NCBI GenBank assembly: GCA_028564705.1
Contig: JAPXFQ010000344.1
Coordinates: 1,555,001 to 1,619,000, forward strand
Direction: 5' to 3'
DNA length: 64,000 bases
Source of the DNA: Apricaphanius iberus
Taxonomy: Eukaryota; Chordata; Actinopteri; Cyprinodontiformes; Aphaniidae
Shown piece by piece: positions 24,325-35,875 of this stretch. The notes below the pieces were generated by a model. The model was not told where the DNA came from. It did no database searches and worked only from the letters and a program-made list of their open reading frames with translations. A program made the translations under genes and the position numbers. The stretch's first letter is position 1, and every line of letters begins with the position of its first letter.

Positions 24325-25024
24325 GTTTAGCTTAAAAACAAGGGACATTAGCAGTAATAAATGTTATAAGAGAGAAATTCAATCATCTTCTATTTTGCCA
24401 TTCAACATTGTAGAATCTTGCACTACTAATAACCTACACCACAGCATGCAAACACCTTAAGAAAAGCCCTTACAACCTAAATCCTTGCACCATGATAGGC
24501 TTGAGTTGGATGTTTAGCAAACCAAAATACAGAAAATAGATCAATTAAAAAGAGGACCACCAACCTTTTAACCATGTCTTTTTCATGTAGACAAGAGATC
24601 TTTTTAAATCCTCAGAAAGCTTCGTAAAAAACGTCAAGCCAAGCCAGTGTGAAAGATATAGGCTGGCCACCTGCCACTCACATCCATATGTAATAGACTG
24701 ACAGATGTATAGACAACCAGTCAGATGGTCAAACCGTTTGTCATAATGCAGAACATCATTAGGTGGGTGCACTGTTTAAGTCAAGCCCTGACGTCTGGGC
24801 CATTTTTTTCCCTTGCTGCTTCGCTGTTTATTGTGCGTTTAGGGTAATTGGGAGTAGATAAAAATTTAGGACTGAAAAACTAGATTTAAAAAAAATAAAA
24901 ATAAAGATTTATTAATGATAAAAACACTTAAATTCTGCATATAAAAAATGTTAATCACAACAACTACTGCTTTCAAAAAAAAAAAAAGAAAGAGACAATT
25001 TGTCTTAATCATGACACTACATGG

Positions 25025-25038
25025 CCACTAGAGGGCAC
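25025..25038 (+). promoter_or_regulatory. CTCF-like motif 1 upstream of syntrophin
   Basis: CCACTAGAGGGCAC matches the vertebrate CTCF core consensus (CCASYAGRKGGCRS) at all core positions. It lies about 2.6 kb upstream of the syntrophin ATG. Motif only; occupancy unknown. Confidence 0.4.
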
Positions 25039-25714
25039 AGCAACAGTCTGACCTATATTGAAAATATTTAATACTCTTACTACGGTACAAAGATCAGATT
25101 TGTAACTTTACATATACTACAGTATTTTTTTCTAATTAAGAGTCTAAATTTGATCAAAGACATGAGTAATTGTTTTACAATTACTCTTTAAAATATGGTT
25201 ACAGCAGATATATTTGTATAAAGCATTAATATTTTGTGTATTTGTTCTATTCCTTAAGCTTCTTCAACTCTGAATCCAAAACATAGCACCTATATCTTAT
25301 TGACGTTTCCATTGAAGTGACCATTTAAAAGGTTGATCATAAAAATTACTAGTACTGTGAATGTGTGTTGATCTTGTTCAAATAAGAAAAAGGAAATAAG
25401 GATAAATAAGGACTTTGTACATACAATAAATGACACATTAAGACTTTTTCCTCCTTTTAATCAGTTCTTTAATGTTCTGCAAAAAATAGTTTTCCTTGGT
25501 AGGATCCTTCTTATTACTTGTGTTAGGTTTAATGTTAATGCTATATCACATGAATTAAAAGGTATATAAAAACTATATTAATCGGGCTTTCTATTAGGAA
25601 ATATTACACTTTTCAAATTTTTGTTAATATAAAATGCAACATTTCAAAATATAACAAGCCAAAATGTGAAAGCAATTTATCTGTTTTCTTTTTTAAAGTA
25701 ATACGGTCCTTTAA

Positions 25715-25728
25715 CCACTAGAGGGCAA
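25715..25728 (+). promoter_or_regulatory. CTCF-like motif 2 upstream of syntrophin
   Basis: CCACTAGAGGGCAA, the same core as the motif at 25025 in the same orientation, 690 bp closer to the gene. Flanking sequence of the two sites is different beyond the core, so they do not look like two copies of one repeat. Confidence 0.35.
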
Positions 25729-27526
25729 CAAAAGATCGAAGAAAAAAGTTTAGCACTCTGAACTTCTGGTTTATATTATAAAAGTGTATGCTATTAAACA
25801 ATAACAAGGGTGTTTAACACAATTCAAAACTTAAAGTTAAATAAAAACAAAGACTGAAAACAGCGACCTGATTAGCTTCGTCTGTATGGAATGAAGTCGC
25901 CATAGCAACAGATGGGCTCTATAAACCATCTGCTAAGGTTTAAAGCAATTTTCAGTCAGTGAGCCAAATTTGTTTTCTTTTAGTGAGCAATTGGCTTCCA
26001 ACCGGCCCACCCAGAAGTGTTTTTTGTAATAATAGGTACTGGAACCTCATTGCTGTTTCACCTGCTATGAAGCAGATGCAACTTAGGCTGTCTCTCTCTC
26101 TCTCTCACACAAACACAAACACGCGCACAATCATACACACAGCTGAGGAGCTATGGGATCACTTGCAGTTGCAGAAGAGTATTGAAAGTATTGTGGGCTG
26201 CCTCATCAGCTTGTATCAGTGACTCATGTTTGTATTCAACTGTGCACAATTAAGTGGGTCTCTCGCTGAATCACTGTAACGTTGCAAAGACTTCTCAATG
26301 TGAAGTGGGAGTCTAGAACCCAGAACAACTGACTTGGTAATGTCTTGTTAAACTATTTTTTTAATGCAGCACTTTTATATTTATTGTTCCATAAACACAC
26401 ACATAAAAATAAAAACTAATTTACGGATGTTTGCACCCTACTTTAATTCTTCAATTATTCTTATTATTTTCCCCCCTAAACTAAAGTTTATTGAATAAAA
26501 AAGAAATAGCTTTTAAGAAAAATGTTCCATATTCATCTTTTAACTGCCTTTAAGAATCAATGTTTCCTCGTTTTTTGTAATGACCTCACGAGTTGGGTTG
26601 TAAAAATAAATATTCCTCTTTTTAAATTGCAATTTATTTGTTTTTTCTTTAATATGTTGGTAGAACCATATAGTTTCCCAAACTGAAGTTTGGTCCTCAC
26701 TTCAACTTTAGGAACCATCTGTCTAAACAAACTTTCATGGTAGTGCTTTTTTTTTTTGGGGGGGGGGTGTTTTTATATGAGCTTTTCTACTGAAAACAGC
26801 ACTGGCCATGGAATAAAGTCTGATTTCAACTTTTCTAAGAAAAGAGAGAACAGGTTGTTTTGTGTTTTACTCCAGGTTTCACCAGTCGGTAAATGTGTAT
26901 AAATCCACCCTTATGGATGGATGTAATAATAATATAAAATAGCTGTTATTTTAAAGAACCTCAGCTCATTGTAAAAATATAGGCTATGTTTGATCAGTTT
27001 ATGCCATTTGATTTTTGAACAAGAGGGGATCAAATGCAGTCGACATTAAATAACAATATAAAAAAATAATTTCAGTTCTGAAACATTTAAATTAAATACT
27101 AACTTCAGCATTATTGACTAGATACATTGTAAAGCAACAATTGTCCCACTATTACATCTTAGGCATCACAGTGGGTTGCACGTATGCACATAGCTTATAG
27201 AAAAACTGTTTCGCTATTGGAAAACGGACTTTTCGCTACTTGTGACGCTCTAATATGGTAATATGAGCTCATATTGTTGAACTGAGTCCAACAACTTTTC
27301 AGGAATATTACACTGTTAATTAAGAGGTAGGCCTACACGCTGAGTGGATGAAATGAAGAAAGGCTGAATGAATTGAAACTTAATATAACACACTAAATAA
27401 ACAGTCCATCAAGCTCTACGAACTTCGTCAACGTTTGTTTTTAACTGTATCGCTGTCAAATGACTTCTTAAATAAACCTTTTTGCAGAAGGGAGGAGTTG
27501 AAATCAGTGTCTGTTTTTATTGCAGT

Positions 27527-27550
27527 TGTGTGTGTGTGTGTGTGTGTGTG
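27527..27550. repeat. (TG)12 microsatellite in the proximal promoter or 5' UTR
   Basis: Twelve perfect TG units about 80 bp upstream of the syntrophin ATG. They are followed by a C-rich stretch (catgcccccc). Confidence 0.95.
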
Positions 27551-27559
27551 CATGCCCCC

Positions 27560-27920
27560 CACCCCAGCCCTCCACCCCCTCTTTACAGGACTGCCAGCCC
27601 GTCTAGAGTTATTCCAGGAATGCGTTGAACATGGCTGCCGCGATGAAGGCGCAGAAAACGGGACTGCTGGAACTTCGACTGACCGTGGACCGCTGGATCC
27701 GAGTCTTGGCCACGCTTACCGAAGACACTCTCACTGCAAACCCCGGCGAGGGCGCCGAGGAGCCCGCGAAGCCCAGCCCGAGTCCCGCAGGTGCTGTCAA
27801 CGGAGACCCCCCGAATCTCAGCTCGTCCCCGGTCCCGGAAACCATCACCAACGTGAAGCGCACCGTGCGAGTGACCAAACAAGATGTGGGAGGACTTGGA
27901 ATTAGTATCAAAGGTAGGAT
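27560..27920 (+). promoter_or_regulatory. CpG-rich island over syntrophin exon 1
   Basis: CpG dinucleotides are dense here, mainly from 27630 to 27875, whereas the surrounding kilobases are AT-rich and CpG-poor. This is the expected composition for a TATA-less vertebrate promoter and first exon. No TATA box is evident just upstream of the ATG; the transcription start is not placed. Confidence 0.6.
27631..27913 (+). CDS. snta1: Syntrophin, probable alpha-1; coding exon 1
   Basis: Syntrophins are adaptor proteins of the dystrophin complex at the inner face of the plasma membrane; they bind dystrophin/dystrobrevin and recruit channels, nNOS and signalling proteins through a PDZ domain. This exon gives 94 residues plus one base. 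Residues 10-40 (TGLLELR, DRWIRVLATLTEDTLT) are the first half of the PH domain that the PDZ splits. A Ser/Pro/Ala-rich linker follows, then the start of PDZ (KRTVRVTKQD, GGLGISIKG, with the carboxylate-binding loop). The start ATG at 27631 has a good Kozak context (A at -3, G at +4); a second in-frame ATG is at 27643. The exon ends in AAAG/GTAGGA, phase 1. TGLLELR is alpha-like, while the residues before the PDZ also resemble beta-1, so sntb1 is the alternative. Confidence 0.88.
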
Positions 27921-29400
27921 AGTTTTAAGAGGAGACTTCATAATAAGCGGCGAATTACTACTGTCACTCACTCAATAAGTTTGAGTAGGAGTTTGAGAGC
28001 ATTCAGTAACAACGAAGAACACAACAGCCAGCCTTCAAACTCAACTTAACCCCTAAAGACATGGTCCAAGTTTCACTTTTAGTAGTTTTCAAGCACAGCT
28101 ACTCGTTTGCATTAGCTGAATTTGTAAGCATGCACATAAATATGACAGCTGGGATTTTTCTAAAGGCGTGACTCACCTAGACGGAGCAACCATCTCGTTG
28201 TCCCAAAGTCACATGCGAACAGGTCCTGTGGGTCTGGCTGGATCAGTGGTCTGCAACCTTTGACGTAGGAAGATACATTTCCCACTAACATAGTCGTTCA
28301 GGTAAAAAAAATGCAGCGCTGCGCAGGTGAGATATGCTGATATCAGGGACGAATAATTGAAGAAATAAACACATTTCAAAGCATCCTATTTTTCTTAGAT
28401 TGTTTTGCTGCTTGTCCATGTTTTCAAAATGACATGATTTACCTTTTTTGTGTGTTAAAAACCAAGTTATTTCAGCCATTCTGTAAGGATTTGTATGTTA
28501 TTATGTCTGCGATTTGTCAAATGTAAGTTTAAAAAACATAATCTAAACAGAATTTGATTTTGCAAACATTCTGGCTATCATTTCCCATCACAGATTCACT
28601 TCTTGATCTATATTTGAAAATTCGTGCATTAGAATATAGGCTATCTAAACTATTTGAAAGACAATACAGCTTGGAAAGCTGAATTATGTATGGACAATTC
28701 AATTGGACACACTACTGAACAGAAAGTCCTAAAATGTTGCCTGATGACATCACCTTAATTTGCATATTTGCTGTCATTGCATGTTTTTAATTACTTGGTA
28801 AAAATGATTAGGGCATATTTAGGCCAAGGTCGGGACGCCCTACGCAGGAAGGTTCAATTGAAGGGCACAAGGGTGGAAGTGTGAATATTTGGATAGGGCC
28901 TTAGTGTGCATCAGACTTTGCTTGGCAACCGCCATTTAACCTAAGTTTATGACTTATGATATAATTTTCAGTTTTAAAAAAAATACAGTTTAAATGTCAT
29001 ACGTTATTGAGCTCACCGTGCATTTTGAATGCTCCTTGAATGCACCACAGGTGTGCAGATGCAGTAAAATACGGACATCTTCTACCTTCTTTCCCTTGAA
29101 AAGAGAGGTTTGGAAGAGGAAGGTGAAGAACAATGTTTGTGTGTGGCTTATAAAAGAAAGATCAGTCTAATTTACCCACAGATTTCTTTTTTACTTTTCA
29201 AAATTGTTTGAATGGAAAACAATTGTTTTTTTTTTTTTCTTTGTATGTAGACCACTTTACTGTGTTTAAAATGTTAAAACAACCACACAAAAATGTGTCA
29301 CCATTATAAGTTCCAGGTAACCATACTACATAAACAGTTGTCTCAATAAAACATAGAACACCGTTATTGGCTTTTTGTGGATTGTTCTGACCATTAGATC

Positions 29401-29708
29401 AGTGGTACCCAAAGTAGGGGTCAGGACCCTACTTTGGGTACCACAGATCGTCATCAGGAAATAATACAAATACCAGAAATGGCAATGAGAAAACTCTTTA
29501 TTTTATGAATAAAGGAAAAGTAAAAAAAACATTTATAAAAGCAACATATCTTGATCCGTATGGCTACTGATATGTTGATTGTGTTGCCAATGTAGCATTT
29601 TTAAACTGACTAAGAAAAAAAATCGTCCATGCTTTACCAAGAGTCAGGGTCGCAACATATAAAGTTATTAATTTGTGGGTCAGAAGCTGGAATGTTTTGG
29701 AACTTCTG
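29401..29708. mobile_element. hAT-type MITE relic (CAGTGGTNCCCAAAGT end)
   Basis: The left end CAGTGGTACCCAAAGTAGGG followed by GTCAGGACCC is the usual start of a broad vertebrate hAT MITE group. The right end (TTTTGGAACTTCTG) is its inverted counterpart, preceded by GGGTCGCAACATATAAAG and GGGTCAGAAGC. Flanks CATTAGAT and CTTTAGAC match at 6 of 8 positions, fitting a decayed 8-bp hAT target duplication. The left end contains an almost self-made palindrome (29402-29444). Confidence 0.6.
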
Positions 29709-30046
29709 CTTTAGACGAGCAAAAGTATAGAAGCAGCTTGCACACAGAGACTGCTACCGCATATCATGGTTACGTCAGTGTTGCCTCTTTAACTTTTCAG
29801 TCAGATAAGACTGACCTCTCTATCTTACAAGCTAGCATTCTTTTGTTGCACAGCACTGTGCTGCAGACAAAAGCCTTTTCATCATCCTGTTTCCTTGACC
29901 TGCATTAACAGGCTGTTATCTTTGAGGCGAGATCATAATGAGAAGAAGAACAGAGGGGGTTAGCTCTGGAAAGCAATGTAAACAAAATAAAATCAAACGA
30001 TAGGGGTGGCTTTTAAAGTTGGCCCCAACATCGTTTCACACCCTAA

Positions 30047-30661
30047 AGCCTAGTTTGTTCTTCTCCATCAGCAAGTTTGCACCCAGACGCAGACATATTG
30101 ACAGAGACTTTTTCCTTTATAGTTCTCCATGAAATAATTCCCCACCAGGACAGCAGGGGGTGCTGACTTTTCATGGCGGGCTGCATACCATTGCAGTGTT
30201 GTTTAACTGGAGTTTATTTTGTGGCAGCTTTTGAACACTTCCCTCCTGAAAGAGCAATGGATGACAGAAATGAAGTTTTGATTAAGCTGGAAAGCTTTTT
30301 ACTAATGGAATACTCTACAAATGCATGTAAACAAACACAGCATCCTGTTTTGTTGTTCTCTACACTTCTTTGTGTTAAAATGGGCAAAAGACCATATCAG
30401 ATAAACTATCCTTTCAATATAAAGCATGTAGCGCCCAAACGCTGCATTGACTACTGTTTACATCGACTATAGAGCACCGTTCTGGTGAAATGATCTCTGG
30501 TTGTTGTTGAGCTGAACAATCACAGGCATACGCTCGGATAATTAGAGAGTTGGGCTCTAATCCGTCCGTCGTTGCGTAGGTGACAGAGAACGCTCGCATC
30601 GACGGATAATGGCGTTGCGTCTATCCATTTCGACGTAGACAGAGAAGTATGAACTAGGCTT
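30047..30661 (-). mobile_element. TAA-flanked MITE, PIF/Harbinger-like (copy B)
   Basis: The ends AGCCTAGTTTGTTCTTCTC (left) and, reverse-complemented, AGCCTAGTTCATACTTCTC (right) are the family seen at 1507-2166. TAA lies outside on both sides (30044-30046, 30662-30664). Internal blocks match copy A in reverse order, for example TATAAAGCATGTAG against CTACATGCTTTATA and CCCCACCAGGACAGCAGGGG. About 615 bp. Short frames (99 codons + strand) are not conserved between the copies and are not called. Confidence 0.65.
30151..30164 (+). promoter_or_regulatory. CTCF-like motif inside MITE copy B
   Basis: CAGCAGGGGGTGCT, identical to the motif in copy A at 2031-2044 on the opposite strand. It lies 2.5 kb into intron 1. 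Confidence 0.25.
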
Positions 30662-32395
30662 TAAACACAACAAGAAAAAAAACTGACGCATTGTTTAATG
30701 GATGTGATTTTTTTAGGTGTTTATTGCAGCTTTGTAAGTTATTACAGTTTAATATTTTCAATAGCTTTCTGATCCACACAAAGGTTCTGTTCAGGAAGTG
30801 CTAGTAGTGGTGTCTGCAATATCCTAACAGTGCAGTAAATATGTGATAAAAAATCTTTAACTTTAATCTTGGCTGTACGCTGTATGTGTTTGAACATGCC
30901 TTGGAGTGAGCCACAGCCTCCTCCTCCTGCAAACTTCATGCTCACAGGTAATCACTTGACTGCTGACAGACGGCTGATGTACGGGGTCCACATCATGGGT
31001 TGTTGTAAACTTTTGTTACTCTCATGCTGCAAAAATGGCTCATCAAGTTGAAAATGCTCATTTATCACCCTCAACTATTGTCAGCAACGGCGGAACAAAG
31101 CTGGGCCCTAATGACATAAACGCAATGTCCGTCTTTTTAGAAAAGGGTGGTTATGAAAATGAGACAGCATGTTATTAAGATGAAGTCATAGCTGGCAGCC
31201 TGTTGGGTTGACATTGTTGTGATGCTGGCTGCAATACAGAGAAGGAAAAAAAAAAAGTGCAAACAATTTGGTACCAAGAGCATGCTGCAGATTAGATGGG
31301 ACATGGAAGAAGCCAAAGAGGTTAAATGGGAAAAAACGGAGGAAGGGAAACGCCAGGAAAGGTGTCAGACTGAAAGCAGGGGAATGCAAATGAAAGAGGG
31401 CAAAATGTGTTATGGGCTAGCTGACACCGCATTGTGAACAGCTGAGTGGAGCAACCCACAGCAGTCAGTTGTCATTGGCCTTAGATGAAAGCTATGTGGC
31501 TGGGAGTGGAGTACTCCACTGGTGTTAATTTTAGGGAGCCCACCCCAGCTTGCAGAAGAGCACAGAAGCAACCTTTACTCACATGTCTAAATTTAAGAGG
31601 GGAGGCTGGGAAGCTAGACTTCTGGTCTCAGGATCAGACCACTTTTCTGAGTGACAGAAAAAAAGGCTCCTGCTGACCTTTGGTAAACTTCTCGTGCAGG
31701 ATTTTGGGATTTCCCAACAGCAGATTTAACAGAAAGTGAAAACTGAGCCAAAGCATAAAAAAAGACAGACAAGTGTATGTGTTGTTTTAGCTACATTGCA
31801 ATTGAGAAAAAAGGGGTATAGCATACTATTAAGAATTTTTATCTTAAGTATGTTGTTTGATATTTGCTTTATTTTTCATTAACGCTGTCAAATAAAGTTA
31901 GAAGTGCTGACTATGCAACGCTTGTGACAGGAGTATTCTCCCAACAAGCACGCTGTTAGCAAAAAATTACCTAATTAGGCCCATGTCAGTACTGTGCATG
32001 TCAGTACAGTTCAATTACCTGTCATGAGTTGCTCCAGCGGCTCCACCTTATCTACACTACTGCCACCCACCTGTCAGATGACTGACAGTCCGCCAGCCGG
32101 AAGGCATTGAACTATTTGATATGAAAACTTGTAGAAAGGAAAGGAATAGGAATGCAAACTGGATAAATATGGTGCTGGGATTGGAGTCACGATGAGGGTT
32201 ATTTTCACTCTGATATGTCAAAGCTGTTTATTCAACAGTCAGGTCAGTAAATCATATTTCAGACATGAATAAAAAAAACTCAAAGTATGCATTGCAAGGC
32301 TTTAAAAAAAGTTCAAGTGTGAAAAGTGCAAAAAAAGAAGACTCTTTAGAGATTTTGTTCTCACACTTAATGTTTCAGATAGTCAAACAGAATTT

Positions 32396-32660
32396 AAAGG
32401 GGCGGTATTATGCAAAATTGACTTTTTGACATGTAACATGCTGATAACATGTTATTTCCTCATTTAAAACATGCCTAGAGTATTGCTTTGACTCATCCAC
32501 TTATGTTTGAATAATTCTTGCGTCTCTGCTTGCAGTTGTTGGAGGTGCTGAAATGCCTGCTCCCACCTATCTCCCCTTTTTCCACCCATCTCCTCCCGTA
32601 TGTCAGTGCCCCTCCCACAAATCTCCCGGGGCCTCCCGAATTTCTCCCGATATTTGACAG
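32396..32660. repeat. Possible interspersed repeat (AAAGGGGCGGTATTATGC start)
   Basis: The block AAAGGGGCGGTATTATGC followed by AAAATTGACTTTTTGAC is a segment I recognise as recurrent in fish genomes, usually as the end of a dispersed repeat. The other end is not identified, and no inverted partner is seen in this window. Confidence 0.3.
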
Positions 32661-33327
32661 TGTCGCATATCATGTACACTCCCTGTTTCTAATGTGAGAG
32701 GGATCGAGAATAAAACGTATTACATTATAAATACGTGAACACTTTCTTCATTCCGGACATGAAAATCCATCACATGTTTGGCGAACGTTGCCGTTTTGAA
32801 TCGAAAATAGGTCACCTACCTGATTCTTATGTCTATGAGGAAAACAATCAGTGTGCCGCAAGTTTTCAGAAGTCTGGCAAAAACAACCAACATTAGTGTC
32901 AAAATCAACAGACTTCTTAGTTTTCTTAGTTTGCATTGCGATCAAACTAAGAAAAAATACTTTCTCACTCTCTCCTGACACAGAAACTCCTACGAGTTTT
33001 AGGTCTGATTAATAGTGACTATTCTCAACCTCCTAAACTCCTCACCGCTGCTGAGCAGTGGCGTATCCAGGAGGTTAATAAACAGGGGCTAAAAGGGCCC
33101 AGGATGGGACTGTAGCACCAAAATAAAAGCAGAGGTGTTCTTTTGGTGGGGGCCCAATCTGAGCAGTCGTCAGGTTAAAATTACAATTTAAGGTCATTTT
33201 ATTTTGCTAAGGTTTATGTGACAATGTGATATGAAAGCATATAAAAAAAACAATGCAACCTTTTTACACAAAATGATTTTCACCAAAAAGTGGAGGGACT
33301 GTTTAATTTCCTAACTTACATTTTTGT

Positions 33328-33690
33328 AAAATGGTGGTGGCAGTGTGATGATCTGGAGCAGCTTTGCTCCTTCAAGATTTGATAAACTTGCAAAATTCAA
33401 GGAACCATTAATTCTGTTCTTGAGCAAACCTTGACCTGGATCATTTTTGGCCATGATTTCAGGTTTTGTTGAGTTATGAAGTAGTACAACAAGCTAGAAC
33501 AAACCAGCAAATCCTTCTCCTAATGGCTCAAAAGAACTAAAATGAAAGTTCTGGGCAAAGTATGAAATTAAATCTGAACGAGAAGCTTTGGCCAGATCTT
33601 AAACAGGCTGTTGGTATCTTTATTTAAACAGCTGAATTAAAAATAGTCCTGGAAAAGACTGGTCCATGTCTCATAAAAATTATTTTGACT
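33328..33690 (+). pseudogene. Decayed Tc1-like transposase fragment
   Basis: The stretch GGTGGTGGCAGTGTGATGAT and the following bases match the coding block for GGSVMIW of Tc1-like transposases. Later come AATGGCTCAAAAGAACTAAA (the ATEWLKRNK-like block) and CTTAAACAGGCTGT (the DLKRAV-like block), in the right order. Indels and stops are frequent and no inverted repeats are left. A dead internal remnant. Confidence 0.6.
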
Positions 33691-34498
33691 ATAAAATTAT
33701 TTTGACAAAAAAAAAAATAATCAAAAACTAAGTAAAATATGTGAGAATGGTTTACAACACTTGCTGTCGCTCATCTTTATCTACTTTATCTGGTGCGTTA
33801 ATTTACCCTGCATCCAGTTTAAAGCTTATAATTTTGACACAAATGACACCGCCTTGTCACTCTGTTAAGTACAACATTGTTCTCTTCTTGTTGACTCAAA
33901 GGAGCAAGTCTCAGTTTCCTACTTGTCCAGAGGAAAGGAGAAATGCATCTGGCAAAATACTGTGATTGGCACTCTAGTGGGATAAGATGCACCAAACTCA
34001 CGTCGGCTCTAATAAATGTGAAGGTGCACTCGTCGAGTCTGAGTCAGGTTGCCCATTAGTCCATTTGTACCCCCATTTGCCTCTCACTCATTTTTATCCC
34101 AGGTCAGTTCTATCTTGCACCAGAAAAAAAGCCCAAACCATGCCATTTTATTTTTCACAGGTACTAAATATATTCAATAGGTAGAGAAGTTATCAAAATA
34201 TTGAAATCTCATGTATAAATAATTTTCAAGTACTTTCTTTCTAATTCATTGTGGTTCTGATGCCTTTTGGAACCAGCTGACGCATGAACTAGGTACGATT
34301 AATTAAATTAAGTCTAAGTGACCTTTTGCTGGTAGGTAATATTTTAAAATTGTGGTTCACATAAGCAAATTTATTCACAACGCTGTGACAACAATAAAAA
34401 AAGACTTGAAATCATCTTTTGATAAAAGAAAATCATCCCCAAGGCTATTCAGGTTGACCATAGACTTCCAGTTAATAAAGTCTATTGCTAGTTTGAAC

Positions 34499-35875
34499 TG
34501 ATTGCTAGTTATAACTGATAACTAATGAAAGTCCCAAATTTAGTATATCAGAAAATTAGAATATCAATTAAGACCAATGCAAAAAAAAAAAAAAAGATTT
34601 TTAGAAATGTTGGCCAACTGAAAAGTATGAGCATGAAAGGTGTGAGTATGTACAGCATTCAATCTTTAGTTGGGGCTCGTTTGGACTGGATTACTGCAGC
34701 AAAGCAGTGTGACATGGAGTCGATTGGTCTGTGGCGCTGCTCTGGTTTTATGAGAGCCCATGTTGCTCGTATTGCATTTTCCTCTTCACAATACCCCATA
34801 TATTTTCTATGGGTTAAGGTCAGGGGAGTTTTCTGGCCAGTCAAGAACAGGGATTCCATGGTCCTTAAACCAGGTACTGGTAGCTTTGGCACTATGTGCA
34901 GATGTCTAGTCCTGTTGGAAAATGAAATCTACATTTCCATACAGTTGGTCAGCAGCAGGAAGCATGAAGTCCTCTAAAACTGGTAGATGGCTGGATTGAC
35001 CTTGGACCTCATAAAACACAATGAACCAACACCAGCAGATGACATGGAAACCCAAACCATCACTAACTGTGCAAACTGTACACTGGACCTCAAGCAACAC
35101 GGTTTATTTGATTCTCATCTCTTCTGCCAGACTCTAGGACCTTGATTTCTAAAGGAAAAGCTAATAAAAAAAAAAATGAACATAACTTTGTAGCACTCAG
35201 CAGCAGTCCAGTCCTTTTTGTCTTTGGCTCAAGGCAAAGCACTTCTGACGTTGTCTCTTGTTCAAGAGTGGCTTGACACAAGTAATACAACAGCTGAAAC
35301 CTATGTCTTGCATACGTCTGTGCTTGGTGGTTCTTGTAGCACTAACTCCAGCTGCAGTCCACTATTTGTAAATTTCCCCCACATTCTTGAATGAGTTTTG
35401 TTTTACAGGCCTCTTCAGGTTGCAGTTATCTATAATACTTTGACACTTTTTTTAACCACATCTTGTCCTTCCATTCATCTCTCTACCAATGTGCTTGGAC
35501 ACAGAGCTCAATAACAAAGCTCTCTTACAGTTTGTCAAATCAGCAGTCTTTCCCATTATGGTGTAGCCTACGGAAATAGACTAAGATACCAGTTAAAGTC
35601 CTTTCAGGTGTTTTGAGTTAATTAACTGATTAGTGTGTGGTACCAGGTGTCTTCAATAGCAGACATTTTCACAATATTCTAATTTTCTGAGATACTGAAT
35701 TTTGAACCTTTATTAGTTATCAGTTATAATCATCAAAATACAAAAAGTAAACGTTTGAAATATATCAGTTTGTGCAAAATAAATTAATCAAATATACCAG
35801 TTTCACTTTTTCAATGGAATTACTGAAATAAATCAACTTTTTTCATGATATTCTAATTTTATGAACAGCACCTGT
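34499..35875 (-). mobile_element. Tc1-like transposon with long inverted repeats
   Basis: Inverted repeats are clear: left ATAACTGATAACTAATGAAA...TATATCAGAAAATTAGAATAT (about 34512-34566) against right, inverted, at 35673-35735. The right repeat goes on outward to the terminus near 35875 (TATTCTAATTTTATGAACAG, then CACCTGTATA). The left repeat is cut off near 34499, so about 140 bases of it are missing. The transposase relic is read on the minus strand. Old and inactive. Confidence 0.8.
34659..35100 (-). pseudogene. Tc1-like transposase relic
   Basis: Read on the minus strand, one frame shows EDFMLPAADQLYGNVDFIFQ followed by QD, the block with the second catalytic Asp of Tc1 transposases. 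After a stop, a shifted frame shows [12 protein letters not shown] and later IRATWALIKPEQRHRPIDSM and AAVIQSKRAPTKD, which are the C-terminal blocks. Upstream parts at 35100-35560 are more damaged. Stops and at least two frame changes rule out function. Confidence 0.8.

Larger units (their letters stand above)
24325..27526. other. Upstream flank of the syntrophin gene
   Basis: AT-rich DNA with no coding exon recognised. It holds the two CTCF-like motifs, a short (TC)n/(CA)n stretch at 26090-26145 and a T11-G10 homopolymer pair near 26749. The distal promoter and any upstream untranslated exon would lie here, but none can be located from sequence alone. Confidence 0.5.

Noticed and set aside
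29402..29444. The palindrome as a transcription terminator
   Set aside because: Rho-independent terminators are bacterial; this is an inverted repeat at a eukaryotic transposon end.
33050..33140. CAGTGGCGTATCCAGGAGG as a transposon end
   Set aside because: It resembles the start of some DNA transposons, but no inverted partner or target duplication was found.
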